DNA of 64,000 nucleotides, from contig NC_068972.1 in NCBI RefSeq assembly GCF_016808095.1, positions 4,539,001 to 4,603,000 of the forward strand, written 5' to 3'. Origin of the DNA: Vigna angularis. Lineage: Eukaryota > Streptophyta > Magnoliopsida > Fabales > Fabaceae. The notes below the pieces were generated by a model. That model saw only the letters and a list, made by a program, of their open reading frames with translations, was not told where the DNA came from and did no database searches. Of this stretch, positions 10,415-23,343 are shown in pieces (position 1 is the stretch's first letter; every line of letters begins with the position of its first letter). The position numbers were made by a program, and so were the translations under genes.

Positions 10415-13400
10415 TCAACTACGCCTTCGCTTCCTTTGGGTACCCTCTTCATCACCACCCTGCGTAAACCGAAAATAATAAAAAGAAAGTTAATACTGAA
10501 GATTCCTTGAAGCATATGCAAAAATGCAAATTACATCCAAACACGCAGACGAGGAATATTAAATTCAAACAAAGAAACAGGTTCACAATAACACAAGGAA
10601 AAAATCATATACAAAACACAAATCCCTTAAATAGAAAAAACTGACTTAAAGTATATACGAAATAGTTTATTTTACACTACTCATTGTAGAACTCCTGACA
10701 TAATCTCCTGACAAAAATAACAACGGAGGCAGATGCAGAACATACAATTGATATGGAAAAACAAATACCTTTTCATCCGGCCCAAGATCTTCAGATGGTG
10801 CCATATTAGATTCTGATCTGCACTTAGCATGAATTATGGGGCCTAACTGTGACCTGTCCATGCCTGATGTTGTCCCCGTGGGAGCATGGAGGTATACAGC
10901 TCCCCTATACATCCATTCCTCCATTTCATCACTGTAAAACTCATCGAAAGGCTCTCCACATAATGCACAAGTATTCTGATCCTCTTCTGCTGGAACAGCC
11001 AACTCTTCATCATCTATCTTTTCTTCTATGGTTTCCGTAGGCAAAAAACCTGGAACTGACTCAGTTCCTAATGCCTCTGCACCACTAAGCCACATCCTGT
11101 CACTCACAAACCACTTCCGAGAGGGTTTCTGCTTCCGGCTTTTAGACATCCGATTCTTTGTCACATGCCAATCCATATGACTACTGTGTTCCTCTTGGCA
11201 TCTGAATCGGAGTCCACAAGTTGTGCATTGTCTTGGGAGATCACCATACAAGGCATTGACAGCAGACTCATAACGAAGCTTCAGAATATCTGGATTGAAC
11301 TCAGTTCCAACAGAATCCTAAAACAAATAATAAATAATCTCATACAATCAAGCAAAAAAATGAAAAAACAAAAGGAAAGAAATGAAAATATTAACACTAA
11401 ATACCTGTGTAGGCAGCTGGTTGGCCAATGAGATCACACCTTGAGACATTAGAGAACTAATTAAATTAGTATATCCAACAGTTGGCTGTTGGCTTGACAT
11501 AAATGGACTGGCATTTGGATGAGGTATCATTTGTGGTGGAGCAAGAGGGCGACCTGGAGGTAAAGGTGGACGGGCTCCACCCTGTAAATGTAAAGGGTTA
11601 TTTGCAACATTTTGGAGTGGCAAATGGAATTGCATAATAGGTAACGGATTCGACATGGCAGTACTTATAGAAGCACCATGTCCCTGCAAAGAACTCCCAT
11701 GACTAAATTGTGAGTTTGACGAATCCTGAGATGGTGGGAAAAACTGCAGTTGTGGTGCTTGCCTGTGAATTTGCTGGTTGGACGAAATTAGTCCAGGAAG
11801 CTGATTAGGCAACTGATGTATCTTCAAAATACTTGCATCCTTCTTCTCAACACTGTCAAATGACTGCTCTGGCATAAACGAAGATTTATTTACATGATTC
11901 ACAACAGGGTTACTAGTATGTAAAGCTTCAAACTGACTCCTAACATGTTTTTGTAATGGAGTTATTGGATTTAATGCAGGTGGTCGAGTGACATTCAAAT
12001 TTACAGAAGGCGGAGTTGCAGGCAAAACTGATGGTCTAGGTTCCACATTAGAGACACGGCCAGAAACCATCCTTGACACTGCAGGTCGAACCCGATATGG
12101 ATTTGTATCGGCATTGTGAATGTTATCAATAGGAGGAAATGTAAGAGTTCTTGCCCGGCCCCTATTACCAAAGATATGTTGTGACGAGTTGGACAGATGA
12201 TGAGAAGAACCCAGACTATGATTGACATGATTTTGGAATCCAGGTACCTGTCCCAGCGGTGGTCGTCGAAACTGCAAAGAGAGAATAGATATATTTTCAA
12301 TTGTATCAGAGCAAGTATTGGCAAGTCCCACTTCCGTTCAAATTATAATAAATCCTACTAAAGTTTACACAGTTGGGTGAAAACACATGGTTTTATATTA
12401 CAGACAATTCTCATGTGTATAGCTTCAAACTGAGTCCTAACATGTCTTTGAAAAATACCTATTGCATTTAAGGTAGGAGGTTGAGTAACATTACGATATA
12501 CATAAGGACTTACTTTAAGAGATGCAAACAAAACTAATGGTCTAGGTTTCACATTAGATACATAGCCAGAAACCATGCTTGAAATTGCAAGTGAAACCCA
12601 ATAAGGGTTTGTATATGCGTTGTGAATGCTATCAAATGGAGGAATCGAAAGACTCCTTTCCATTGGTAAAAGATATGCTGTGAAGAGTTAAATTATGAGA
12701 AATCTTCCTAGCATCATGAAATTGAGATTATAAATAAATTTTCAACTCCATCAGCAAGCTATTGGTAAGTCTTATTTATTTCCTTTCAATTTATATATAC
12801 AATAGTTTTCATGAGCAAACAGGGAAAACACATAAAAGGTTTTATATTACACACCCTCGTGCAAAATCTGTTTTGGCTTGAAGCAAGGAAAATACAGCAA
12901 CAACCTACATTAAACTACTTTCTAGCTTTTATTATAAAATTATAAATATGTGTGGAAGCCAGTAGTCAATGCCAATAGTGATGCGGAACATTTAATAGTA
13001 GCAAGATGACCACCATTTTAAGGTTTCAAGATATGCCAAATAATAGATTATACCTAACACATGTTAGTTTAAGAAAACTAAACACACGTCGAAAACAATA
13101 AATAAAAGAATCAAACAAGTTTAAGCCTCTAAGGGTTACAATATCTATTTCAAATTAAAATACAAGCTTTTGAATAGAATCATCATCTTCATTTACAAGA
13201 TCTAGAATCCCTTTTCCTATTTTTGTTTCCACCGTGCTACTTGTGTATCTCTTCCTATTTAGTTCTTCATCACCACATTCTTTAGTATAACTCCCTTTTA
13301 TTTTCCCTTAGAGCTTGAAGGCCGAGAACTAGATGCTGTTGCAACTAACTTCTCCTATCTTGTCCCTCGTCTGGTGTATCTTAAAAGATAACCAACTCTA

Positions 13401-16400
13401 GTTGCACATTGGCAAATGGAAACACTTCCCAATGCCAAGGAATTATCATCAAGCACGAATTTATGTTCAGCACTTTTATCATCTCCAACCCATTCCACTT
13501 TCAACCACTCATTACTATCATTAAGAAAAATAGTAGGTGGGCAGAAGATTAGTAGGTTGATACAATGCTCTTTGACAACACGCACACCATTAAGCCATAA
13601 ACTCTTCGCTACCAGGTAATAGAGGCTCTAAAATTAAATCATGGACTAACTACTTTCAAATTTTAGCTATTAGGTAACACACAAGTGGTTTTATATTAAA
13701 TCTATAACAGAATAAAATTCATGTAAATAATGGAAAGATGAGAACCAAATTTAAATCACTAAATGGAAAACATCAAGACTAATGGCTAAATTATAAAAGG
13801 CAGGGGTTAACTCTTAAAAATGTGGCTTAGTGAATACCCAAAAACAAAATTAGAGGTTGCCAGACAAAGGTGAGTAAATTTAAAGCATTTTATAGAGCCT
13901 ACCCAAACAAACCTACACAGATCCTCATCCCCACTAAAATATCATTAATCACAAAGCAGTTGCTTAGAGGTCTATATTTTAATGGGGAAACGTAATATCA
14001 TAAACCATACTCAAACAACATATAGCAGAATTGATAAAATATAGAAGTGAGGAAACTTACACCCAAAGAAGCAAATGCATCTTCTGCTACAGCAGAAGAA
14101 TCATCCACTGGAGGAAGCTGAGATCCACTAGACCAAACCCCCTTCCTGGAATCATGCTCTGACAAAGCGGCATTAGCTGCAACAACAGGCCTTTCCCTGG
14201 TGAATCCAATAGTTGAAGGCAATATACTGTTATTTCTACTATGATCAGTTAAGGTTGGACTCATATCTTCCCAATCAAACTCCTCCTCTTCGGTATTCTG
14301 CCATGATGTAGGCAATACCTTGTTGTCTATACCATTTCTATCAAGCCGTTCTACTAGCAAACGCTTAGTACTTGAATTTTCTTGACTTTTGTCACTGCCA
14401 TATGCATCGATTAAAGCTCTGGGACTTTGACGCTGATGTCCATTACTAAGGCTGTATGTGATAGAAGTCGAAAACCTATTACGACCATCACCAGCATACT
14501 GCTTTCGTTGCCATTCACTCAACTCCATATCTCTACCTATTGCCTTGCCTACTCCATAATCAACAGCAGGATGAGAAGAGTCTCTCTCAATTAATCTGTT
14601 AGCAGAACTGTCAGCTGCATACTCATCCATGGATGCAGACAAAGGCCTATCAAGTCCACTTCTTGAAGGGGAAGAGGATATTCCCAGCCTGCCACTGCCT
14701 GATAAAATTTGGTGTGTCTTACTACCTAGAATGCCAAAGTTTGTATTATTGGCATTTCCTGATGAATCCAACTTTTCAGCACCAACCTGTGAGAATAAGA
14801 TAAATACCGTGTCACATGCCACTCATTATATCTGCTTGCAAGAAAAAGTTGTCAAATAATTTGTCTATTCAATGGTAAATATTCAGAAGCAATCCCTACT
14901 TCTACAATAAATGGATACAATACTTAATTCCTTCTCCACCAGACTTGTGAGAAGAGAAAATTACATGACTAGAGAGGGAAAGGAAAAAGTAATAACACTG
15001 ACCATGGTGACAAAATTCCCATATGTAAAAGAAAGAAATCTCAGAAAAATAGATAAAATATGTCTGTCTGACATGTTGCGAGCAAAACTATTGAGTAAAC
15101 AAAAATTTGCTGTCATTCATAACATGCAAACTGCTGGAAAGAGAAAACAGCACAAGTACTGTACTTAATTGTCACCCAGGTTTTTCTCCTTTGGCTCCAA
15201 GGATGCCAGTATTATTAATTTAGATAAAGGAAAGTGGTATAACACATGATAATTAGAGATAGAAATTCAGTAAATCACAATTTTGAAATACATAAATAAT
15301 AGAATATTGCAGTGCTAGGACTTAGTGTTCATTTGTTTTAATGGTTAGTAAAATTGATTTAGATAGTTTGATTTTGAAACATTCAATATTATTCAGAGGA
15401 GTACACAAATGAATCTTAACCATGGATTTTCAATTAGAACATTTCTGACTGTAAAATTGATTTTAGATGGTCAACATACAAGCCACTAATCATAATTCAT
15501 AATGAAAAGAGGAGGCAAAGGGTAAGCAAACAGGAAATGTTAAAAATAAAACTATTTCCCAAATGATTCATGGTCCTACCAACAACAATGCCTCTATCAA
15601 TTATTGCTAAATATAACAGAATTCCAGTCATCCACAAGTTTGGAGAACACAATTTATCCCAAAAGAACAGACCAACATGCAAGAAAAGGATGATAGATAC
15701 GGAGATATCCTACAACAATGGGAGATACAATAAGATATTTGCAACAAAAATTACATCTGGATACAGTTATGTTTAAAGAATTAACAATTCCAAATCCTAG
15801 TAGTTAAATATACACTCTTAGGGTATCCACCAATAAAGCCTCGGTGTTGTCCCTGTACAGTTTGTATGGAAGACAGAGTTGTCACAAAAATAGCTTACAC
15901 TATCGGCGGTTGAGTGATCCAAGTGGCGCAGGTATTTTGGATTAACATGTATGCCATGACTAGGCCGCGGAGATTCAGAAGCCCTTACAGCATTCAGGGT
16001 GGATGATTGGGTATTAACTGCTGCGGAAAATTGCAATTCAGCTTCAATCTTGCGTAGGACAGAAGGGGGAAAAACTTTTGACCATGTCCCAAAAAGATGC
16101 CGCATAGCAGGATGCAAACTAGGCTGAACCTGCCTGTATGCCTCACAAAAGACCTGGAGGCAAAAGAAACAGAAGTTTCAATAGCGAGAATAAAGTTTTA
16201 TAAATTAAAACAATAATGCAATTCTAATTGACATACTTCTGGCAGACGTAAAGAGAAGTATTTAATGTATTCCTGCCCAAAATTCTTCACAATACTGTCC
16301 AACAAATAGAGTGAGGGGAGCTTTTGATCTGCTGCCACCTGAAAAGAATATCTCCAAAAAATTGAATTCTCATGTGAATAGTTGCACAGTCAGATATATA

Positions 16401-17502
16401 ATTCAACGAGAATCTAATTCTAGTAAGTAGAAAATCTAATATTCTATGAACTTGATCATTAACAAAGTTTTTATTCTCTTTAGATATTGTATTATTTGAA
16501 TAAAAATATCTCAATTTGATCTATACTTTTAAAAAAAATTACAGAAACGTTTTCCTGCGTACTCAAATACCCGTTCATTCATCAACTTTCTCTCTTTTAA
16601 GCAGAAATCACTTCATTCCAGCAAAACTGAAATAGCAACCTCCCTTTAATGGCAATCCTGATTCTTTACAGAGTAAGTAGTTTTCATATTTAAAATTTCA
16701 ATTCGTAAGCCCTTAGAATTTACTGAAATCGAAGAATACCTCAAGGACGTTGCACTCAATCTTCACAATGCGTGAGGAATTCCCCATGTTTGTTCAGATT
16801 GTTCTATTTCCTATTCTTTAAAATACCAGTACCAACTAATTATGTTTTCCAGTACGCTTAAGGTAAGGTCGAAAACAACGATGACTTCTGAATTGAATTT
16901 GAATACAACCCAATCGTTATCTTCGTCTATGAGTGATCATCATTTTTTTAGAAAAAATGCAAAAAAAAAACATAAAAAATGCATAACTGAAATATAAGAA
17001 AAAAAAAGAGAATGGGAACCCCAATAGTGACATTAAAAAAATGAAACAACAAGAGAGGGATAATTTTGACCCAAACAATTAAAACGATTCCATGACATTT
17101 TACAAATTTGGAGGGGCAGAAGAAGAAGTTTCGGCGGCAACGGAGACGGACCTCGAGAATCCGAGCGCAAATTGCATCAGCGATGCCTTTGGCGTGCTCC
17201 CTCTGCTGTTCGGCGATGATTGTGAGATCGGTGATGATAGGCTTCAAATTACAGGTGAGTTCCGACAAAAGGAGGTCGTAAATCTGGACGATTTCATCTG
17301 TTGTCGGGGGCGGAACGGGGACGCCTGCGACGAGTCTGAGTTCGTCATCACGCTGCTTGAGGAGTGCCTTGAAGCGGCCAACGAGAATCGACGGAGGAGG
17401 TTTCTGCGCAGCGATTGCGATCTCATTGCTCATGGGTTTTGAGGCGAACGAGGCCGCTTGTCTAGGGTTTTCGGGAGGGAGAATCAGATTTTGGGAGAAC
17501 AT
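10415..17502 (-). CDS. PCFS4: PCFS4/Pcf11-like mRNA cleavage and polyadenylation factor
   Basis: Seven exons on the minus strand: 17152-17502, 16237-16338, 15899-16153, 14061-14786, 11405-12271, 10769-11317 and 10415-10459. All are bounded by GT/AG and in phase 0, giving 964 aa. An N-terminal CTD-interacting domain (about residues 66-190, including [14 protein letters not shown]) binds the phosphorylated C-terminal tail of RNA polymerase II. The middle is low-complexity (Ser/Asn, then Pro/Gln-rich). The C-terminus has a C2H2 zinc motif (C798, C801, H814, H818) and a second Cys/His motif (C884, C887, H930, C933), and ends in a basic KRRR tail. The family acts in nuclear pre-mRNA 3'-end cleavage; Arabidopsis PCFS4 promotes flowering through alternative processing of FCA. 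The start Met at 17502 is followed directly by conserved sequence. Intron 4 (12272-14060) carries a degenerate exon-5 copy. Confidence 0.93.
12358..12740 (-). pseudogene. Exon-5-like relic inside intron 4 of the PCFS4-like gene
   Basis: A minus-strand frame (12358-12663) resembles residues encoded by exon 5 at about 11920-12170: the block [14 protein letters not shown] has a counterpart here, as do [13 protein letters not shown] and [13 protein letters not shown]. No flanking splice sites make it a plausible exon, and it ends in unrelated residues. Its 5' flank (about 12660-12740) shares 'atcttc.tagcatcatga' with the distal fragment at 1-200 but not with true exon 5, so it appears related to that copy. 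Confidence 0.8.
13140..13620 (-). other. Intron 4 segment with unidentified coding-like frame
   Basis: A 76-residue minus-strand frame (13355-13585) has varied, gene-like composition (for example [17 protein letters not shown]), unlike the surrounding AT-rich intron. I do not recognise it. It may be a remnant of an inserted gene or element. Confidence 0.3.
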
Positions 17503-17800
17503 AAAGAAACAAGAATTGGGTTGGGATTCCCAGATAGAGGAGGAGGGAGGGGCTAGGGTTAGGGTTTGAGAGGATGCGTCGCCGTTTCAACCGTTTGAAG
17601 ATAACGGTGTTGTAAGCGGCGCCAGAGAAAGGGGAATTGAAATTGAAGACAGAAATGAAATGGAAAGGGAGTTGTAATCGGACTGTGCGGAATCTGCTAT
17701 TGGAAAGTTAAGACTTGAAACCCTTTTTCTGGTTATGTAGGTGTGGAGTATGGAACTGAACTCTGAAGCCCAAAAATTGCACTCCTATCATTCCTGCCAC
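17503..17800 (-). promoter_or_regulatory. 5' UTR/proximal promoter region of the PCFS4-like gene
   Basis: Purine-rich, relatively GC-rich DNA directly upstream of the start codon. A clear drop to AT-rich intergenic sequence follows from about 17800. No specific element was identified. Confidence 0.4.
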
Positions 17801-19499
17801 CCAATAGAATATCGCTTTCATTTTATTATTATTTTCTTCTCTGGAATAAACTCAGATTTTTCTTTCCATTTACAGGAATACTATTAATCAACATTTTTTA
17901 TCAAAATATTACAAATAAGCAATGCGACAGTTGGACATCCAGTTTCACTCTGTGGTGAGAAGATTTAATTCATGGGTTATAATTTACTTAAATAAACTAT
18001 TTGACCATGTAAGATAAGGGATGTAAAAAAGTTTACTAGATTTTTTTATAAAAGAAATAGTGTGATATAAAATTATTAGTATTATTTGGTGTTAATTGTT
18101 AAAGTGGATATCCAGGTGCATATATGCTATAACTCCAAAAGTTACTAACATTATTTTGTAGCTGAGTAAGGGTTTGTTAGATACTCAGTAACTCAAAATA
18201 AACTTTAATTATATCATAACATGTCTGCGTACATACTTTTTTAAAAGGTAACATTATGTCCTTCAAGCATAGGAGGTTCTTTACATGTATTTATTCAAAC
18301 ACATACTGTACATAAATAATAACCACAAAATTATCATAATACTATAATTTTGCGATAAAATATTTACACCACTTCAAATCTAAAATTTTAAGATAACTGG
18401 TTTATATTTTTTTTTATGTTATATGTTGCTAGATAGAATTTAAAATAAAACTTAAAATATTATGTTTAATTAATGTAGGTTATAAATTTTAACATAAAAT
18501 TTAGAAAGTTAATATATATTTAAAAATATAAAATGTAGACGATCTAAAATACAAAAATTAGACAATACAGAAAAATATTAAATTATTATTATTATTATTG
18601 GGTTGGCGGTAATTTCATCTCATCTTTTTTTAATTTTCAATTATGTATTTTTTAAAGCATGTTATTTTTTATTTAACTATGACTTAAAATATCATGTTTA
18701 ATTATTTTAAGCTATGTTTAGATGTTTTTTATGCTTAATTTTATTTTATTTTAATGCAATTCTTTGGTAAATTAAGGATGAAATTTTAATTTTTGTAATG
18801 ATAAAATATTTTTTTAGTAAAAGTAAGATGTTATCAAACATTTTGAAAAACAATACCTTTAGGAGTAAAATTCATGTTAAAATTTATTTTAACATTGTTA
18901 TAAAATTTTAACTATGGTGAAACGGATATTTTACATGTCAAAATACAAATAAAAAGTATATCATTAAATAATAAAATTACATTGTTTGTTTAGATTTTAC
19001 AATACAATTTAGATTAATTAATAAACGTACATAAATAAATTGCGAGTATAATTTATTTTACAAGAAACGGTTCATATAAAACAGATTCATACATTCAAGT
19101 AATTAAAATAAATATAGTTATAAATAAAATGTAATAATAATTTTACAAAACATACATGTCATACTCAATTTTTTCCTATTGTTTCTCTAAATTAACTACT
19201 TCCTCAATCTTTTATCAGACAAGCAACCACATTAATTTGTAATCAGAAAAACATGAAAGGAAAGATTATAAGGTAAGACAAATAAATATTCCAAAAGGAA
19301 CAAAGGAATGATTATTTGACACACCTAAATTTTTTCCATTCATTTAATATTATTCTTATTCATTTTTTACTCTATTCTTTCTTAAAATAATACAAAAACT
19401 TACACTTTTATAACTATTTTATTTTTATAGTATGTATGAAGTGAATTTAAAAATGTGTTATGATACTGATACTAAAAAGGACTTAGTTAGATAATTGTG
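17801..19499. other. Intergenic, no gene seen
   Basis: Very AT-rich. It includes a short ATT repeat at 18579-18600. No coding or element structure recognised. Confidence 0.6.
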
Positions 19500-19507
19500 T
19501 TTCTAAG

Positions 19508-20078
19508 TAGAGTTGTCAAAACAGGTAATCCGGCCTAACCCGACCCGCTCCACCGCGAGTTGGCCAGTTAGTGAGCCAATCCAATCCGACTCATTTATTA
19601 GTGAGCCGAAAAAATTCGAACCTGACTCGACCCACACGGGTTGGCTCATTGGCTCACTTAATTAACTTTTTTTAAAGAAATATATTGTTATATATATTTT
19701 AAGCTATCAAGCATAATTGGAGTCCTAAATGGATAAATTCACATTATTACGCTCTCTCCAAACATCTTCTTTATCTCTATCTATAATATTATCTAATCTA
19801 TAATCCACAATCTATTGCTAAGTAAAGTAAATGTTGTATATTTTGAATAATTAATTTGATTTTAATAGAAATAAGATTTGAATAATTAATTTAATTAAAA
19901 AAATTAAGTGGGTTAGTGAGCCAACTCCACCCACCACGAGTTCAACCCATGTAAATCGGTTTCTTAGTGAACCATGCCAAAATTGATTTACATAAAAAAA
20001 ATTTGCATTTTTTCTTAACCCAATCCTACTCAAATCGTAACGAGTCTTCACCGAATTCAACCTATTTTGAAGGCAGTG
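19508..20078. mobile_element. hAT-like MITE, copy A (571 bp)
   Basis: Starts TAGAGTTGTCAAAACAGG and ends with the degenerate inverted counterpart TTTTGAAGGCAGTG. It is flanked by an 8-bp target duplication with two mismatches (TTTCTAAG at 19500-19507, TTTCCGAG at 20079-20086). The subterminal regions carry repeated 'gtgagcc', 'cccgac' and 'ccacgggtt' motifs and the middle is AT-rich. No transposase frame. The 8-bp duplication and TAG-type ends are those of the hAT superfamily. Confidence 0.82.
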
Positions 20079-20343
20079 TTTCCGAGTGGAGGGGAATATT
20101 CATCATTAAAAAGTCAAATGCAAAAGCACCCATTTAAGTTTTGAATATGTAATATACTCTAGAGTCTTGCTCTTAAGGTAGTGTGGTAAACCTAAGCAAC
20201 AAAATTCCAGAGGTACTGAAACATCAGCAGCGATCAAATATATCATCTAACATACACACATGAACATCTTAAGAAGCCCATTTGGGCAAATTCCGAGAAT
20301 AGCGACAACTATTATATATATGTCTAGAAGTAAAAATAAATCC

Positions 20344-20640
20344 TCAAGAAATTTCGATTGGAACGGTAAACCGGATTTGCATAACCAAGAGTGAAAAAGT
20401 CGATATACCATTATAATCAGCATCGTCAGGAAAAGGACAACGTCGTATTCCTCTCGGGATCCAAGCTGAAGGAAGCTCGAAGCAATCTTGGTGATTCGGA
20501 TACCGTCTTGTTGCCATAAATTTTGGAGATCCCGATCTTGAACTTGCCACCAATCTCAGCGAAATTGTTACGGATTCCGGCGATAACATCTTCGTCAGAG
20601 GAGCTGGGATCGGCGTCAGGATTACATTATAAGATGGCAT
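20344..20640 (-). pseudogene. BSD-domain-like gene fragment
   Basis: A 98-residue minus-strand frame, but the protein-like signal switches frame. One frame reads SSSDEDVIAGIRNNF and then GGKFKIGISKI. About 100 bases on, another frame reads ITKIASSFLQLGS then EEYDVV. Both resemble the region upstream of the BSD domain in plant BSD-domain proteins (GI...SKAVSEITKMASN...EEYD). A one-base shift near 20508-20515 separates the two. No start, BSD core or stop in frame, so it is a fragment. Family assignment is from memory of the motif. Confidence 0.5.
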
Positions 20641-20778
20641 CGCTAATCTAATTGCATCGCGTATTTGATTAGAACTTAGAAGTAAGATTTGTGAATAAAC
20701 TTGTATTTCATTTACTCTGTTTCCATGAATAAAATAAGTACATCCTACATACTACTCTCTTTACATTTGAAAAGAAGG

Positions 20779-20880
20779 TTAGCTTAAAAGAGGCTTCTCT
20801 GCATCATATTCACTCTGAAAGCAACCTTCTTTCCCTTTGGCCCAAAGCACAAAGTAGAGCCCAGTGAATATCAGGAACAA
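20779..20880 (-). pseudogene. WAT1/EamA-like transporter terminal exon fragment
   Basis: A possible last exon: an AG acceptor (TATTGCAG) directly precedes 34 codons that include LIFTGLYFVLWAKGKEG and end EKPLLS-stop at 20779-20781. A final hydrophobic helix followed by (L/F)W(A/G)K(G/S)KE and an acidic tail is typical of the C-terminus of WAT1-related (nodulin MtN21/EamA) transporters. I found no upstream exons on this strand up to 22 kb, so the rest of the gene appears to be missing. Confidence 0.5.
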
Positions 20881-21653
20881 CTGCAATACAGTGTACTGAA
20901 CATGGCTTACCCGTAGGATTCAAAAGTCACTGACAATTTAGAGAAAAAAAAGCATTAGCACAGACCCAACAATGAAATAAACCACAAACTCATACACAAT
21001 TTCTTTACCTCCATGCTAAGCAGAAATTGCTCAAAAAGAATGTAACTCAACAGTACCAATTTAAAAACCTCTCATTATTGAGCTTCTTTTGAAAATTCCC
21101 ACGATTTAACAAAAATCCATAACCATAACAAAAAACCAAACTTACCAGGGAACTTAAAACGTAAACACAACAACAATGTAACTCTAAGCCACAACCTTAA
21201 ATCCAGAAAGCTTTCCCCGAGTATAAACACACAACACAATGGAACACAACTCCAAAATAAAAAAATGCAGAAGAACAACGAAGAATATGCAGAAGAGAAA
21301 GAAAAAGAAGATCAACGAAGAAGCAACTAATCTATACTAACCATTAGATCTGTTATTATAACATTTAATAATTAAGATGAGTTATCGATAATAGTAGGTT
21401 TTATTAATATTTATTCATTTTTAAAATTATTCAGGCTGAGAAGCTCCTATCGCAGTAGCTTACAAACTAGGATGAGTTGTTGATGAAGATTTGGAGTAGA
21501 TCGATGTTGAAACAATATGTCACAGGTTATGAAGGATTAATATTTCAACTTGATTCACATACAAGTATGTATAATATAAGATAGAAACATTATCTTTTTA
21601 TAAACTAAAGATGAAAATTGGTTTATTGTGCTCAGAATTGATTTTTAGTTAAA

Positions 21654-22068
21654 ACAACTTTTTGTAGCTCTTGCAATGGATAAAAAAAAAGTTAACTTGC
21701 TTTCAGAATAAAAACATTCTAACATAAATCTCATTAAATCAAAATCAATTTTTTGATACCAGTTTTGCAAACTCACCCAAACATGAACTTAGACAACTTT
21801 TTGTAGCTCTTGCAATGGATAAAAAAAAGTTAACTTGCTTTCAGAATAAAAACATTCTAATATAAATCTCATTAAATCAAAATCAATTTTTTGATACCAG
21901 TTTTGCAAACTCACCCAAACATGAACTTAGACAACTTTTTGTAGCTCTTGCAATGGATAAAAAAAAGTTAACTTGCTTTCAGAATAAAAACATTCTAATA
22001 TAAATCTCATCAAATCAAAATCAATTTTTTGATACCAGTTTTGCAAACTCACCCAAACATGAACTTAG
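21654..22068. repeat. Three tandem copies of a ~138-bp unit
   Basis: Units start at 21654, 21793 and 21931 (periods 139 and 138). Each opens with ACAACTTTTTGTAGCTCTTG and ends near CCCAAACATGAACTTAG. They are nearly identical, differing in the length of an A-run and a few bases. No coding potential. Confidence 0.95.
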
Positions 22069-22268
22069 ACAGCTGTTTAGAGGAAGAATCACGAGTGTTT
22101 TAAGAAATAGTGAAGAGATTTTGGTTTCAATTTGATCACCTGATTTAGTAATGTTCTATTTTTGGTGAAACAGAAAAAGAAAGAAAAGAAAAGCACATTG
22201 AAATCTGAGACATTTTGTATTCTTATGATGGTTCATTTGTACATTTGGAAAACATTAAATGATGGAAG

Positions 22269-22478
22269 ATGGTTTGTGCCAAATTTCAGAAGTTGAATAA
22301 TGAAGTAAACGTGGATCAGAAGGATTTGATAGACAATTTACCTTGCGAAATCATTCAACATTTTTTAAATTTGTTTATGACAAAAGATACTGTTAGAACA
22401 AGTTGTCTGTGTAGAAGGTGCATTCCCACTGGATGTTGTTATCAATCTGAACTTGTCAGAATTTTGCACCAGATATGA
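22269..22478 (+). pseudogene. F-box domain fragment
   Basis: A 69-residue frame. Residues about 17-50 (DQKDLIDNLPCEIIQHFLNLF, then TKDTVRTSCLCRR) match the start of the plant F-box/FBD/LRR family, where DxISxLPDEIL, TK(E/D)AVRTS and LS(K/R)RW are conserved. The usual Trp after the last Arg is missing, similarity stops there, and no LRR or FBD follows before the stop. Most likely a truncated remnant. Confidence 0.6.
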
Positions 22479-22687
22479 AACACAAGAGGTAACTATTCAT
22501 GGATTTACTTTACGAATTTGAAGTTGTTGACTCCTCGTTATGTTATCTATTCTGGTTCTGAGTCCAGCCAGCAACTATTTCTGATTTGCTGCTTCTGGTT
22601 GAGTGTTATTTCTGTTACCAAAGCTCTTCCCATGAAGAAAGAAAATTTAGCAGACTCTCATAACTGTGGTTCTTTTATTTATCTTTA

Positions 22688-22733
22688 ATAATAATAACAA
22701 TAATAATAATAATAATTATTATTATTATTATAA
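22688..22733. repeat. (AAT)n/(ATT)n microsatellite
   Basis: An AAT run passes directly into an ATT run, so the tract is self-complementary. Confidence 0.9.
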
Positions 22734-23343
22734 TTAGAAATCAACTTTTTCATATGGGTGTGAAGCTATTATTAATAACTATTGCTCTCAGTAATTTATA
22801 CGAAAAATAGAAGATGATAATGACTGATCACATGTCGGTTGTTATAGCCTTCAATGTGTCATCAAAAATATTGTAGGAAGACATCTAATATTCCAATTTA
22901 TTCGGTGCACCAAATTGGTGTAAGGCAGACACTTTTAGGTACAAGATACTTCCTTAATGGGAGATGTAATCGCCAGTGGTATGAGTCCTACTAATCCCAC
23001 ATAACAACACATCAACAAAAATGTAAAATTACTGCGATTATGTTGCATAAGATAATGTCTTTCGAGTAAAGGAAATACCATCGTCTGTTCATGCATGGGA
23101 AAAAATGACAAACCCATTTGAATCTGATACTGAAATACCAGCAACCATTTTCCTTACCGTTGTGATGTCTTCGTCGGTATCAGTGTGATGTCTATAGCTT
23201 CTAACGTATGCTTGAAGAAACAGAAAAGCACCCTGCACAAGGAAACTTGTGTTTGAATTGAACCCCTCATATAGGATCCCAAAGTGGCAACTTCTTTTTC
23301 TATGTGAGAGTCTTCGTCTACATCAAACACTAAACAGAGAAGG
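22734..23343. promoter_or_regulatory. Upstream region of the GPI-anchored protein gene
   Basis: No other gene seen. The last 150 bp presumably hold the promoter and 5' UTR of the gene starting at 23344, but no specific element was identified. Confidence 0.4.

Noticed and set aside
16741..16788. Possible extra exon (starting [11 protein letters not shown]) between exons 1 and 2 of the PCFS4-like gene
   Set aside because: It has a GT donor but no AG acceptor in front, and exon 1 joins exon 2 directly in the conserved family sequence.
17092..17442. Plus-strand frame of 116 residues
   Set aside because: Antisense shadow of exon 1 of the PCFS4-like gene.
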